Notes: generated by a model not told the origin, from the sequence alone. A stretch of DNA of 27,345 nt from CAYNST01 sp964399955 (GCA_964399955.1 CAYNST010000040.1:1-27345), one strand, 5' to 3'; shown: positions 15,468-23,921, numbered from the stretch's first letter. Numbers and translations: made by a program.

Positions 15468-16283
15468 ATGAAATGTGTCTCCTTCAACATCAACAGTATT
15501 CGCTCTCGTCTGCACCAGCTGGAAGCCATTGTTAAGAAGTATCAACCGGATTTCATTGGGCTGCAGGAAACCAAAGCGTGTGATGAAGATTTCCCCACAG
15601 AAGCCGTTGAGGCCCTGGGTTATCACGTCGCCTACACCGGGCAAAAAACCCACTACGGGGTAGCCCTGATGTCGAGATGGCCTTTCCTGTCGCAGGTTAA
15701 AGGTTTTGCCACAGATACGACAGAGACACAAAAACGCTTTATCGGCGGGCGCTTTCAGCTGGACGGCGGGCGCAAATTGACGGTACTGAATGGCTACTTC
15801 CCACAGGGCGAAAGCCGCGACCATCCGGTAAAGTTCCCCAATAAACAGCGCTTTTATGCAGATTTGCTCCATCACCTGAAAACTGAACAGGCGGCGGACG
15901 AACCGCTGATAGTAATGGGGGACGTAAACGTCTCGCCCACTGACAGAGACATCGGCATTGGCGAGGACAACCGCAAGCGTTGGCTGAAAGCCGGAAAATG
16001 CAGCTTTTTGCCGGAAGAGCGGGAGTGGCTTGCGTCCTTGTATGACTGGGGACTGGTGGATACCTACAGAAGTTGCCACCCAGAGGTGGACGACCGCTTC
16101 AGCTGGTTTGATTACCGCAGCCGCGGCTTTGAACGCGAGCCCAAGCGCGGGCTGAGGATAGACCTGATTCTGGCGTCTCGGGCATTGGCGGCCAGTTGCA
16201 TCACAGCGGGTATCGACTATGAGATACGCGCCATGGACAAGCCTTCTGACCACTGCCCCGTTTGGGCAGAGTTTGACTGGTAA
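15468..16283 (+). CDS. xthA: exodeoxyribonuclease III (AP endonuclease)
   Basis: A 271-residue cytoplasmic DNA repair enzyme; E. coli XthA has 268. It incises abasic sites and has 3'-5' exonuclease and 3'-phosphatase activity. All family active-site residues are in place: Asn7 (FNINS), Glu34 (LQETK), Tyr110 (NGYFPQGE), Asp152 and Asn154 (GDVNVSPTD), Asp232 (RIDLIL), and Asp261-His262 (SDHCP). The ATG at 15468 begins the conserved M-K-x-V-S-F-N-I-N; a purine stretch GGAAAGG lies 13-19 nt upstream, a little far for a ribosome binding site. It is preceded by the prc terminator and convergent with the histidine-kinase-like gene (43-bp gap). Confidence 0.97.
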   Translation: MKCVSFNINSIRSRLHQLEAIVKKYQPDFIGLQETKACDEDFPTEAVEALGYHVAYTGQKTHYGVALMSRWPFLSQVKGFATDTTETQKRFIGGRFQLDGGRKLTVLNGYFPQGESRDHPVKFPNKQRFYADLLHHLKTEQAADEPLIVMGDVNVSPTDRDIGIGEDNRKRWLKAGKCSFLPEEREWLASLYDWGLVDTYRSCHPEVDDRFSWFDYRSRGFEREPKRGLRIDLILASRALAASCITAGIDYEIRAMDKPSDHCPVWAEFDW

Positions 16284-16326
16284 CAATCAAGGCGACCTTG
16301 AGACACATAAGGGGCGCCGGCCGGTT

Positions 16327-18438
16327 TCAGTGCAGCCAGTAACGCAAGTAGCTGGTATCTCCAGCAACTAAATCTTCCGTTCCCACAAAATGGTCGACAC
16401 CGTACTCCATCATGTCCTTTTTGATCGCCGCCGGGCCGATGCCTACCACGGGGATGTAATAGTCCCCTCCCTTGCCGGCTTCAAAAGCACGAATGCTGCG
16501 AATGCACTCAAACACATCCTCGCCGGTATGCTCCACCACAATCAGATCAAAAGTAGAGTCACTCAAACGTTTTTCCAGCTGTTTGAGCTCGCTGACACGA
16601 TTGCCGGGCATACCGTCGCTATCAACCCGCTTGACGCTATCGGCATTCTTGCCCAAGGCGATCCACAACACACTTTTGTTCACCGAGCGGTTGCCCGAAG
16701 TCGCGTCCGCCTCCAGTTGTTCCCGCTCATCAAAGACTGCATCTGCAGTCAGCTCAAATTCGAACATGCCGGACGGCCTTAGCACCGTATGCAGAAGTGG
16801 CGTTTCCTTTGATAGCTTTTCGCGAAAATAGCGCCTGCCTATGCCAGAGCAAATTACAAAATGATGAGTGTATTTCAGCTGGCCATGGGCGAATAGATCA
16901 TTGGCAAACTGCCAGGCGCTGTCATCTCCCCAAAGCGCAGAATACACTACACAGCCAAACGGGCTGCCCTGCTCCACTGCGTTTTGCAAAACCTGCTGCG
17001 CCTTTTTATAGTCATTGGTGGTGGTTACGGCAAATCCCAGCACCTCCAGCTCCAACCGCTTGGCATCCAACCAGCGGCGGGACCAGGGATGAATCAGCAG
17101 CAGCGGCTTTCCTCGGAATGACGGCCGCTTGTAGTCCAACTTGGGGTTGGCCGCAGCCACCCCCATGGGTAGGGTAAGACGCAGCGTTTTGCCATCGCGG
17201 GTTTCCATTTCAGCGATATCAAGCATGCCGTTTAGGCTTTCTGCCAAACCTCGAGCCACAATCAAATCGATGTTCATTTGCAGAGCCGGCATAGATCGGC
17301 TTTGCAATACCCCCCGTTTCAGGGCACCGTACTGCCTGATCAGGGTTATCTGCAAATGACCGGCATCTTCGTATTCCCGGGTGAATTCAACTTCCACCAG
17401 AAGCAGGCCCTCATCGGTTTGCTTGATTGAGCTGGCAATCAGCGTGCGTACAATCTGGCCCAGTATGGGCGCATCGCCAATTACCCGCGCAGGCAGAGTC
17501 AGTGACAGTGCTGTTTCCAGCTCCAGCCCCTTGCGCTCCGCAGCCTCCACCAGTTCAGCGGCGATGGACTGCAGATACCTGCGAACGTTGAAGGTACGCG
17601 GCTCCGCGTTGAGCTCCTTACACAGAATTTTGCGAAAATCCTCTACACACTGCTCCAGTTGAACAAGCTCCGTGCGCTGCGCTATAGGCAGGTGACCGGT
17701 GACCTCGGGCTTCAGAGACCAAAGTTGCATTTCATAGTGCAGCGAAGTCATGAACTCTTTGGAAAGTGCAACCGATGCTCGCGTATCCCGTTTTTCTTCC
17801 TCGATGGACTCAGTTTTCAGAGCCAGGGTGTGGTCGGCCTCCATGCGCTCCCAATAACTGCTGGCCATCAGCTCGCAGTGGTGGTTCAAAATGCGATAAA
17901 AGATCAACAAAATACCGCCGTAGAGCACACTTAAAAATTCGCCGGTAAAAAAAGTGCAAAGCGCAGCAGGGATCAGCCCCAAAAACTGATAAACCGATAA
18001 AAACCGTTGGTAGGGCGCAAATGCATGAGCCGTGGTTGCAAAAAACACGACCGTGTAGAGCCACAACAGCGGTGCGACCCCCTGCATATTGTTAAACAGG
18101 GTGAAGCTGGCCACCACCACGCCCCACCATCCGGCGCCCACCAAAGTGGCTGCGAAATACTTGCTGCGCCAAGCAGCAGGTGCCCGCGGGTAAAGTGCAG
18201 AAAAACGAAACAGGAGATAGCCGCGCACACTGATGGTGATCAGCAGGCCGATCGTCAAGACAACCACCAGAGTGCGATGCTGGGTATAGAAGTCCTGGCT
18301 GAACAACAGGCAGAGCAGGTAGATCAGCAGGTGCGATATAAGCCCGCGGCGGCTGTACTTTGCCATGCGGGTATCCGTCTGGCGTACAACCTGACGGTTT
18401 TTCTGCACTTTGATTTGAGGCTCGAACAGTCTAAGCAT
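16327..18438 (-). CDS. degenerate hybrid histidine-kinase-like membrane protein (probable pseudokinase)
   Basis: A 703-residue protein: about six membrane helices (33-185), a coiled linker (195-225), a HisKA-like helix pair (226-280), an HATPase_c-like domain (284-425) and two receiver-like domains (443-570, 588-700). Catalytic motifs are lost throughout. At the HisKA site F-M-T-S-L-H-Y-E the phospho-acceptor position is Tyr235, with a His one residue early. The N-box has R-T-L-I-A-S-S-I-K in place of the usual two Asn. No D-x-G-x-G or G-L-G-L motif is present. The first receiver has His-Pro for the acidic pair, Tyr/Ser for the phospho-Asp and Arg554 for Lys; the second has Glu636 near the phospho-Asp position. 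It is probably a scaffold or allosteric sensor. ATG 18438 has AGG 8-10 nt upstream. Confidence 0.8.
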   Translation of the reverse strand: MLRLFEPQIKVQKNRQVVRQTDTRMAKYSRRGLISHLLIYLLCLLFSQDFYTQHRTLVVVLTIGLLITISVRGYLLFRFSALYPRAPAAWRSKYFAATLVGAGWWGVVVASFTLFNNMQGVAPLLWLYTVVFFATTAHAFAPYQRFLSVYQFLGLIPAALCTFFTGEFLSVLYGGILLIFYRILNHHCELMASSYWERMEADHTLALKTESIEEEKRDTRASVALSKEFMTSLHYEMQLWSLKPEVTGHLPIAQRTELVQLEQCVEDFRKILCKELNAEPRTFNVRRYLQSIAAELVEAAERKGLELETALSLTLPARVIGDAPILGQIVRTLIASSIKQTDEGLLLVEVEFTREYEDAGHLQITLIRQYGALKRGVLQSRSMPALQMNIDLIVARGLAESLNGMLDIAEMETRDGKTLRLTLPMGVAAANPKLDYKRPSFRGKPLLLIHPWSRRWLDAKRLELEVLGFAVTTTNDYKKAQQVLQNAVEQGSPFGCVVYSALWGDDSAWQFANDLFAHGQLKYTHHFVICSGIGRRYFREKLSKETPLLHTVLRPSGMFEFELTADAVFDEREQLEADATSGNRSVNKSVLWIALGKNADSVKRVDSDGMPGNRVSELKQLEKRLSDSTFDLIVVEHTGEDVFECIRSIRAFEAGKGGDYYIPVVGIGPAAIKKDMMEYGVDHFVGTEDLVAGDTSYLRYWLH

Positions 18439-18598
18439 TAAAACGCCTGTAAATACCGTGACATACCAGGGTTTTCAACAGTCGCGCCACAGCTCCCTGC
18501 GCAGCGCGCCGCTCAACACTGTCCCAATGGGCCGTCGCAGCCCGGTAGGGGCCGCGAAGCCGGGGCATTCTAACCAAAGTGGCCGGGTGCGACCAGCC

Positions 18599-19540
18599 TC
18601 AACCTCTGGCCTTGAGCTTATCGGTCAGCTCGGGAAGCGCCGTGAAGAGATCGGCAACCAGACCGTAGTCCGCCACCTGGAAGATAGGTGCGTCTTCATC
18701 CTTATTGATGGCAACAATCACCTTCGACTCTTTCATTCCCGCCAAATGCTGAATTGCCCCCGATATACCCACCGCCAGATAAAGATCCGGGGCAACAACC
18801 TTGCCGGTCTGACCAACCTGGAGATCGTTGGCAACATAACCGGCATCCACCGCTGCGCGGGATGCTCCCACCGCCGCGCCAAGTACGTCGGCCAACGCAA
18901 ACACCATGTCAAAGTTGTCGCTGCTACCCAAGCCCCGCCCGCCCGAGACCACCACTTTGGCCCCGGCCAGTTCGGGACGGTCCAGCTTGGCCAGCTCCTC
19001 TCCCTCAAACTGCACCACGTTGCGTGGCGGAATGGGTGTGAGGGGCTCCAGCAGTGTCATGACGTCAACCTTGGGCACCTGCACAAAAGCGGTGGGCCGC
19101 ACGGTCAGCACCTTGATGGGGTCACTGCTTTTGACCGTGGCAATCACGTTGCCCGCATAGATGGGACGCTTGAAGGTATCCGGCGATTCTATGGCAACCA
19201 CATCGGCGATGGGCTGAACGTCAAGCAGGGCTGCAACACGCGGAAGCAGGTTCTTGCCAAAGGTTGACGCAGGCGCAACAATTGCCGTGTAGTGCTTGGC
19301 GATGGGCAGTATCACTTCCGTTAGTTCTTCAGCAATATGGTGCGCATACTGCTCCCCTTCTGCCACCAGAACCTTGAATACCCCTTCCAGGTGAGCTGCC
19401 TCATGGGATACTTTTTGGCAGTGCACACCAGCCACCAGCAGATGCACTTCTTCACCAAACGCCAATGCGGCGGTAACTGCGCACGCGGTGGCGCTCTTTA
19501 GAACCTGATTATCATGTTCGGCGATCACTAGTACACTCAT
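18599..19540 (-). CDS. etfA: electron transfer flavoprotein alpha subunit
   Basis: A 313-residue FAD-binding subunit of ETF, which accepts electrons from acyl-CoA and other flavin dehydrogenases and passes them to ETF-ubiquinone oxidoreductase. The N-terminal domain starts M-S-V-L-V-I-A-E-H. The C-terminal FAD domain carries V-V-S-G-G-R-G-L-G-S (about 203-212), 'G-A-A-V-G-A-S-R-A-A-V-D-A-G', 'Q-V-G-Q-T-G-K-V-V-A-P-D-L-Y', 'G-I-S-G-A-I-Q-H-L-A-G' and 'I-N-K-D-E-D-A-P-I-F', all ETF-alpha signatures. Its ATG overlaps the etfB TGA by 4 bp (19537-19540), so translation is coupled. Confidence 0.97.
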   Translation of the reverse strand: MSVLVIAEHDNQVLKSATACAVTAALAFGEEVHLLVAGVHCQKVSHEAAHLEGVFKVLVAEGEQYAHHIAEELTEVILPIAKHYTAIVAPASTFGKNLLPRVAALLDVQPIADVVAIESPDTFKRPIYAGNVIATVKSSDPIKVLTVRPTAFVQVPKVDVMTLLEPLTPIPPRNVVQFEGEELAKLDRPELAGAKVVVSGGRGLGSSDNFDMVFALADVLGAAVGASRAAVDAGYVANDLQVGQTGKVVAPDLYLAVGISGAIQHLAGMKESKVIVAINKDEDAPIFQVADYGLVADLFTALPELTDKLKARG

Positions 19541-20289
19541 GGGATGACCTTCGCCTCGTTGGTTAGTTTGTCGATCAGCTCGTCCACATCACGCACCTTC
19601 ACCCCCGCCTTGCGTACGGCGGGCAGTTCAACTTTAAGCAAAGTCAGGCGATTGGTGTCGTTGATGCCAAGCTCCGCCAGGCTGGTAGACTCCAGGGGCT
19701 TCTTTTTGGCTTTCATGATATTGGGCAAGGTGGCGTAGCGCGGCTCGTTCAAACGCAGATCCGTAGTAATGACGGCCGGCAGGTTGAAACCCAGAGTTTG
19801 CAGCCCTCCGTCCACCTCACGGGTTACCTTGACCCGTCGGTCATTGACTTCCAAGGCAGACGCAAAAGCCCCCTGCGGCCAACCCAACAGCGCGGACAGC
19901 ATTTGCCCTGTCTGGTTATTGTCGCCGTCAATGGACTGTTTACCCAGTATTACCAAATCCGGCTGTTCTTTTTCCACCACTGCTTTTAATGCCTTTGCCA
20001 CTAAAAGCGGTTGCAGGTTGTTGTCGGCATCAACCCATACGCCACGGTCCGCACCCAATGCCATGGCCGCCCGTAGCTGCTCATGGGTTTTATTGGACCC
20101 AATGGATACCACAACCACTTCGGTCGCCAAGCCTCGCTCTTTGAGCCTGATGGCCTCCTCCACAGCAATTTCGCAGAAGGGGTTCATACTCATTTTGGCG
20201 TTGGCAATGTCGACATCCGCGCCATTGGCCAGGGGTCGGACCTTGACGTTGTAATCCACCACCCGTTTGATTGGCACCAGTATCTTCAT
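19537..20289 (-). CDS. etfB: electron transfer flavoprotein beta subunit
   Basis: A 250-residue AMP-binding subunit of ETF. It begins M-K-I-L-V-P-I-K-R-V-V-D-Y-N and has the beta signature region 'V-T-R-E-V-D-G-G-L-Q-T-L' followed by 'P-A-V-I-T-T-D-L-R-L-N-E-P-R-Y-A-T-L-P-N-I-M-K-A-K-K-K-P' at about 153-194, plus G-K-Q-S-I-D-G-D-N-N-Q-T-G-Q. It is the first gene of an etfB-etfA operon with 4-bp overlap. It is divergent from the ETF-QO gene, a common layout in Pseudomonas-like bacteria. The upstream ribosome binding site (GAGAG) is weak and 12 nt from the ATG. Confidence 0.97.
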   Translation of the reverse strand: MKILVPIKRVVDYNVKVRPLANGADVDIANAKMSMNPFCEIAVEEAIRLKERGLATEVVVVSIGSNKTHEQLRAAMALGADRGVWVDADNNLQPLLVAKALKAVVEKEQPDLVILGKQSIDGDNNQTGQMLSALLGWPQGAFASALEVNDRRVKVTREVDGGLQTLGFNLPAVITTDLRLNEPRYATLPNIMKAKKKPLESTSLAELGINDTNRLTLLKVELPAVRKAGVKVRDVDELIDKLTNEAKVIP

Positions 20290-20326
20290 AACTATATTGC
20301 TCTCTTTTCCGGGATCTTGGCTCTCT

Positions 20327-20355
20327 AGTATAGCGTCCGAGTCTATATATGCCGA
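20327..20355 (-). promoter_or_regulatory. candidate promoter of etfBA
   Basis: On the minus strand TCGGCA (20355-20350, 4 of 6) and TATACT (20332-20327, 5 of 6) are spaced by exactly 17 bp. The -10 lies about 38 bp ahead of the etfB start. Confidence 0.45.
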
Positions 20356-20370
20356 CCCTGTCCGCAGCGC

Positions 20371-20391
20371 ATTGGCCGTATATCCGCCAAT
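20371..20391. promoter_or_regulatory. inverted repeat ATTGGC-N9-GCCAAT in the etf divergent control region
   Basis: Perfect 6-bp arms (20371-20376 and 20386-20391) around a 9-nt AT-rich centre. It lies between the two divergent candidate promoters and could be an operator serving both. The PsrA consensus (GAAAC-N4-GTTTC) known for etf genes in Pseudomonas was looked for and not found. Confidence 0.4.
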
Positions 20392-20415
20392 ACCGCCTAC
20401 AAACCACAGGTTAAG

Positions 20416-20445
20416 TTGGTAGTCTCAGTCTCGGCTTCGTATACT
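20416..20445 (+). promoter_or_regulatory. candidate promoter of the ETF-QO gene
   Basis: TTGGTA (20416-20421, 4 of 6) and TATACT (20440-20445, 5 of 6) are spaced by 18 bp. A start near 20452 would leave a leader of about 48 nt to the chosen TTG start. Confidence 0.4.
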
Positions 20446-20499
20446 CAGCTTCTATACGGCCATTCAACAGCATCGTCCCAAGTGGATAAGGAGCACCCA

Positions 20500-22140
20500 T
20501 TGCAACGTGAATCCATGCCATACGACCTGGTTATCGTCGGCGCCGGTCCTGCGGGTCTTGCGGCGGCCTGTCGACTCAAGCAAATCAACGCCGAGCTGTC
20601 CGTCTGCGTAGTGGAAAAGGGGTCGGAGGTCGGCGCGCACATACTTTCCGGTGCGGTGCTGGAGCCAAGTGCGTTGAACGAGCTTTTCCCCGATTGGCGC
20701 GAGCTGGGCGCTCCGGTCTCAGTTGCGGTGACCGGGGATGAATTGCACTGGTTTTCCTCCGCTAACAGCAGCCGCCCCATTCCCTCGGTATTTCAACCCA
20801 AAACCCTGGGCAACCACGGCAATTATGTCATCAGTCTGGGACGCCTGTGCCGCTGGCTGGCCGAGCAGGCAGAGACTTTGGGTGTGGACGTCTTCCCGGG
20901 TTTTGCCGCGTCAGAGCTGCTGTTTAACGAAGACGGCAGCGTTAAGGGGATTCTGATCGGTGATATGGGGGTCAGCGCAGACGGCACTCATAAAGCCGGT
21001 TTTGCCCCGGGGATGGAGCTGCTGGCAAAATACACCCTGCTGGCGGAAGGTTGCCGGGGCCACCTGGGCAAGGAGGTCATTGCACGCTACGATCTGGCCC
21101 AGGGTCAAGACCCCCAGCACTACGGGCTGGGAATAAAAGAGTTGTGGAAGGTTCCGGCCAAGCAGCATCAACCCGGTCTGGTGGTGCATACGGCGGGCTG
21201 GCCGCTGACCGAGTCCAGCAGCACCGGTGGCGGTTTTGTTTATCATCTCGAAGACGGGCAGGTATCGGTCGGACTGATCACTGACCTGTCCTACAGCAAC
21301 CCGCACCTGGACCCCTTTCTCGAGTTCCAGCGCTACAAGCACCACCCCACGATCGCCAAGCACCTGCATGGCGGAGAACGGATTGCCTACGGCGCGCGGG
21401 CCATCACCAAGGGCGGTGCGCAGTCACAACCGCGCATGTACTTTCCCGGCGGGCTTTTGCTGGGCGACGACGCCGGAACACTCAACCCCGCCAAAATCAA
21501 AGGCATTCACACCGCCATGAAATCGGGCATGGTGGCGGCTGAAACCGTGGCAAAGGCACTGCAGGATGAGCAACCGACACCAAGCCTGGAGACGTTCGGT
21601 GTCTACTATCGCCAGAGCTGGGCCTGGAAGGAGCTGGCAGCACACAAAAACTTTGCTCCCGCTCAGCATCGATGGGGGTCACTGCTGGGAGGCGCCTACG
21701 CTTTTGTCGACATCAACCTCTTTGGTGGTCGGCTTCCCTGGACGCTTAATGACCGGGTACCCGATCACGCCCGCCTGTTGCCGGCAGATAAGGCGAAGCC
21801 TATCGCTTACCCCAAGCCGGACAACCTGCTCAGCTTTGACCGCCTGTCTTCGGTCTACCTGTCCAATACCAATCACGAAGAAGACCAGCCGTCCCATTTG
21901 CGACTGGGCTCCGCCAGCATACCCATCGAGAAGAACCTGCCGGTGTTTGACGAGCCCGCCCAGCGCTACTGCCCGGCACAGGTGTACGAAATTGTCGAAG
22001 CCGCCGACGGCCAGAAGAAGCTGCAGATCAACGCCCAAAACTGCGTGCACTGCAAAACCTGCGATATCAAGGACCCAGCTCAGAATATAACCTGGGTGAC
22101 ACCGGAGGGAGGCGGAGGCCCGAATTATACCGAGATGTAA
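20500..22140 (+). CDS. electron transfer flavoprotein-ubiquinone oxidoreductase
   Basis: A 546-residue membrane-associated enzyme that oxidises reduced ETF and reduces ubiquinone. The FAD dinucleotide motif V-I-V-G-A-G-P-A-G-L is at 11-20, followed by 'V-V-E-K-G-S-E-V-G-A-H-I-L-S-G-A-V' and, centrally, 'G-D-D-A-G-T-L-N-P-A-K-I-K-G-I-H-T-A-M-K-S-G'. The C-terminal 4Fe-4S ligands are Cys491, Cys515, Cys518 and Cys521 (N-C-V-H-C-K-T-C-D-I-K-D-P). The start is a TTG with a strong AAGGAG 6 nt upstream (20488-20493), giving M-Q-R-E-S-M-P-Y-D, close to the usual M-E-R-E-x-M-E-F-D; the ATG at 20515 is the alternative. It is divergent from etfBA, its direct electron donor. Confidence 0.97.
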   Translation: MQRESMPYDLVIVGAGPAGLAAACRLKQINAELSVCVVEKGSEVGAHILSGAVLEPSALNELFPDWRELGAPVSVAVTGDELHWFSSANSSRPIPSVFQPKTLGNHGNYVISLGRLCRWLAEQAETLGVDVFPGFAASELLFNEDGSVKGILIGDMGVSADGTHKAGFAPGMELLAKYTLLAEGCRGHLGKEVIARYDLAQGQDPQHYGLGIKELWKVPAKQHQPGLVVHTAGWPLTESSSTGGGFVYHLEDGQVSVGLITDLSYSNPHLDPFLEFQRYKHHPTIAKHLHGGERIAYGARAITKGGAQSQPRMYFPGGLLLGDDAGTLNPAKIKGIHTAMKSGMVAAETVAKALQDEQPTPSLETFGVYYRQSWAWKELAAHKNFAPAQHRWGSLLGGAYAFVDINLFGGRLPWTLNDRVPDHARLLPADKAKPIAYPKPDNLLSFDRLSSVYLSNTNHEEDQPSHLRLGSASIPIEKNLPVFDEPAQRYCPAQVYEIVEAADGQKKLQINAQNCVHCKTCDIKDPAQNITWVTPEGGGGPNYTEM

Positions 22141-22155
22141 GCGCGGCTAAGGCTG

Positions 22156-22181
22156 GGCAACTGCGTATGAATTCAGTTGCC
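22156..22181. repeat. hairpin between convergent ETF-QO and lipoprotein genes
   Basis: GGCAACTG (22156-22163) and CAGTTGCC (22174-22181) form a perfect 8-bp stem with a 10-nt loop and overlap the stop codon of the leftward lipoprotein gene. No U-tract follows on either strand, so a terminator role for both converging genes is only plausible. Confidence 0.45.
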
Positions 22182-22793
22182 GCTCAAGGACTTCAGCAGG
22201 GTATCCACGGTGGCGCGGCTGTGGTCTGGCCCTCCGCCACCCAATAATCCCCGCGAAACCTTAACCCGTACCGTGTCCAGCAGCTTTCCAGAGCGCACAT
22301 CGTAGATCCAGGCTTCCAGCTCACTGACCGGCCGCACACCGTCAGACTCGGCAGCTTCATAGGCGCCCCAAAGGCCGGCAGGCCTTGCGGGCCCCTGATG
22401 GTCCATCGGCGGGTCCGCGCGCAGCGTAATCAAATAGTCGTATCCCCGGGTTTCTGCCGCTGAAAGGCTGTCTTGAAACCCTGCGGGAGCGCGAAGGAAT
22501 TCCGCGCCGGCAAAGTGCAAGGGGGCAAGCTGTCTTATCAACTGAGCCATGTGCTCTGCGGTGCGCGGCAGACGCACATGGCCCTTGCTGATTTCCGGAT
22601 AGGCAAACAGCACTCGGCTGCCGGCGGCCAGACGCCAGTCATGACGACGGGCAACTTCAACGCCCATAGCCAGGCCGCTAGCACCCATTGCCGGGGGCGC
22701 TGTGCTGCGGGTGTGACCGGGCGTGCAGGCAGTCAGAGCCAGCCCCAGGGCCAGAGCGCCTATACTGCTAACCATATGTGCTCGTTGCATCAT
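22173..22793 (-). CDS. lipoprotein resembling the DUF4823 family
   Basis: A 206-residue lipoprotein: the type II signal peptide ends L-T-A-C (Cys23). The mature part begins with a low-complexity Thr/Pro/Ala linker, then 'L-A-A-G-S-R-V-L-F-A-Y-P-E-I-S-K-G', 'Y-D-Y-L-I-T-L-R-A-D', 'E-L-E-A-W-I-Y-D-V-R-S-G-K-L-L-D-T-V-R-V' and a short C-terminal helix. This arrangement (nucleotide-free alpha/beta fold, a strand naming 'W-I-Y-D-V-R-S-G') resembles DUF4823-type lipoproteins of Pseudomonas-like bacteria. Function is unknown. ATG 22793 or the adjacent ATG 22790 is the start; the frame extends to 22844 but that would precede the signal peptide. It is divergent from tesB. Confidence 0.65.
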   Translation of the reverse strand: MMQRAHMVSSIGALALGLALTACTPGHTRSTAPPAMGASGLAMGVEVARRHDWRLAAGSRVLFAYPEISKGHVRLPRTAEHMAQLIRQLAPLHFAGAEFLRAPAGFQDSLSAAETRGYDYLITLRADPPMDHQGPARPAGLWGAYEAAESDGVRPVSELEAWIYDVRSGKLLDTVRVKVSRGLLGGGGPDHSRATVDTLLKSLSGN

Positions 22794-22888
22794 TTTGTCT
22801 CTGAGCAACCTGTTCAACGCAGGTGATATGAACCTACATGCCACCTAAGGGCGGCACGCCCAATATTTCTTTAGCCGGAGTTGCCAAA

Positions 22889-23704
22889 ATGTTGGCTGCA
22901 CTATTGAATCTAGAACAAGTTGCCGATTGCCGCTTTCGCTCTTACGTGCATCAAACCAATTTTCGTCAGACGCTCTTTGGCGGGCAGGTGCTGGCGCAGG
23001 CTCTGATGGCCGCTGGAATGACGGTGGACTCCCGATCGCCCCACTCTCTGCACGCCTACTTCCTGCGCGCAGGCACCAGCACCCAACCCGTGGCTTTTGA
23101 GGTTGACCGCCTTCGCGACGGCGGCAGGGTGTCCAGCCGTGCAGTGCGGGTTTTGCAGAATGATCAGGTAATACTGAACATGATGGCGTCCTTCCACAAT
23201 GCTGAACCCGGTTTCGCGCATCAGTTGATCAAACCACCCCATGCCCCTCCACCAACAGATGCACTGCCGCCGGACGACGACCCGGCCATTGGATGGTTGG
23301 AGCCGGAGCTGATGCAACTGAGATTGGGAGACCAGGCGCTCTTCGAGGAGCAGCCGACTGAGCAGAGCCGGGCATGGATCTGGGCCAGGAGCGGTAAGCC
23401 GCTGCCGGACATCCCGCTGATGCACTATTGCGCCCTCGCCTTTGCGTCGGACATCGGTTTGCTGGCATCCGCGTTTATGCAACAGCAAGGGCATTTGTTC
23501 AACGGCAACGCCTTTGCCGCGAGCATGGACCACGCGATCTGGTTTCATGAGCAACCGGACGCAAACCAATGGCTGATGTGCACCACCGAAAGCCCCTGGG
23601 CGGGCCACGCCCGAGCACTCTGCTACGGCCATGTGTTTGATTTGCGCGGGCGTCAGCTGGCCAGCTGCACTCAAGAGGGCCTGGTGCGCTCGGGCAGAGG
23701 TTAA
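22889..23704 (+). CDS. tesB: acyl-CoA thioesterase II
   Basis: A 271-residue cytoplasmic double-hotdog thioesterase that hydrolyses medium- and long-chain acyl-CoA; E. coli TesB has 286. The N-terminal hotdog has 'F-R-Q-T-L-F-G-G-Q-V-L-A-Q-A-L-M-A-A' and 'S-L-H-A-Y-F-L-R-A-G', typical of TesB. In the second hotdog Asp214 (S-M-D-H-A-I-W-F-H) and Gln262 (T-Q-E-G-L-V-R) match the catalytic Asp and Gln, with Ser235 in E-S-P-W-A near the third position. ATG 22889 is chosen because GGAG stands 8 nt upstream (22877-22880) and homology begins there; an in-frame ATG at 22838 is less likely. Proximity to the etf genes fits a fatty-acid oxidation context. Confidence 0.95.
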   Translation: MLAALLNLEQVADCRFRSYVHQTNFRQTLFGGQVLAQALMAAGMTVDSRSPHSLHAYFLRAGTSTQPVAFEVDRLRDGGRVSSRAVRVLQNDQVILNMMASFHNAEPGFAHQLIKPPHAPPPTDALPPDDDPAIGWLEPELMQLRLGDQALFEEQPTEQSRAWIWARSGKPLPDIPLMHYCALAFASDIGLLASAFMQQQGHLFNGNAFAASMDHAIWFHEQPDANQWLMCTTESPWAGHARALCYGHVFDLRGRQLASCTQEGLVRSGRG

Positions 23705-23794
23705 CGTCCGGGCATAGCACTTACCCGCGCAGAGTCTCGCTAACCGGGGGGTCGGTGTAACCACTGCGTGCAAGTTGAAAAACCCGCAGTCGGC

Positions 23795-23811
23795 ATTGCG
23801 CCGGGCGCAAT
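23795..23811. repeat. 17-nt palindrome ATTGCGCC-G-GGCGCAAT
   Basis: Perfect 8-bp arms around a single central G. As RNA it would give a 7-bp stem with a CGG loop. It lies 91 bp after the tesB stop. Confidence 0.5.
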
Positions 23812-23828
23812 ATTCCCGGTCTGCTCAT

Positions 23829-23840
23829 TTTGACGTCAAA
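23829..23840. promoter_or_regulatory. perfect 12-bp palindrome TTTGACGTCAAA
   Basis: The sequence equals its own reverse complement and contains TTGACG, a good -35 hexamer, but no acceptable -10 follows at 15-19 bp. A dimeric regulator site is possible. Confidence 0.35.
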
Positions 23841-23921
23841 CTATGAGAAATCGGTTTAACCAAACGCCCTCCTTAACTGGATCTTTGCCCGGTCTCAACG
23901 ATACTTCTAATAGCTGAGGCG

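Noticed and set aside
15321..16286. A 321-codon open frame antisense to xthA
   Set aside because: xthA on the other strand has every active-site residue; this frame also crosses the terminator.
18439..18598. A GC-rich dyad (GCCCGG ... CCGGGGC) after etfA as an intrinsic terminator
   Set aside because: The stem has a bulge and long loop and no U-tract follows on the minus strand, so it was not called.
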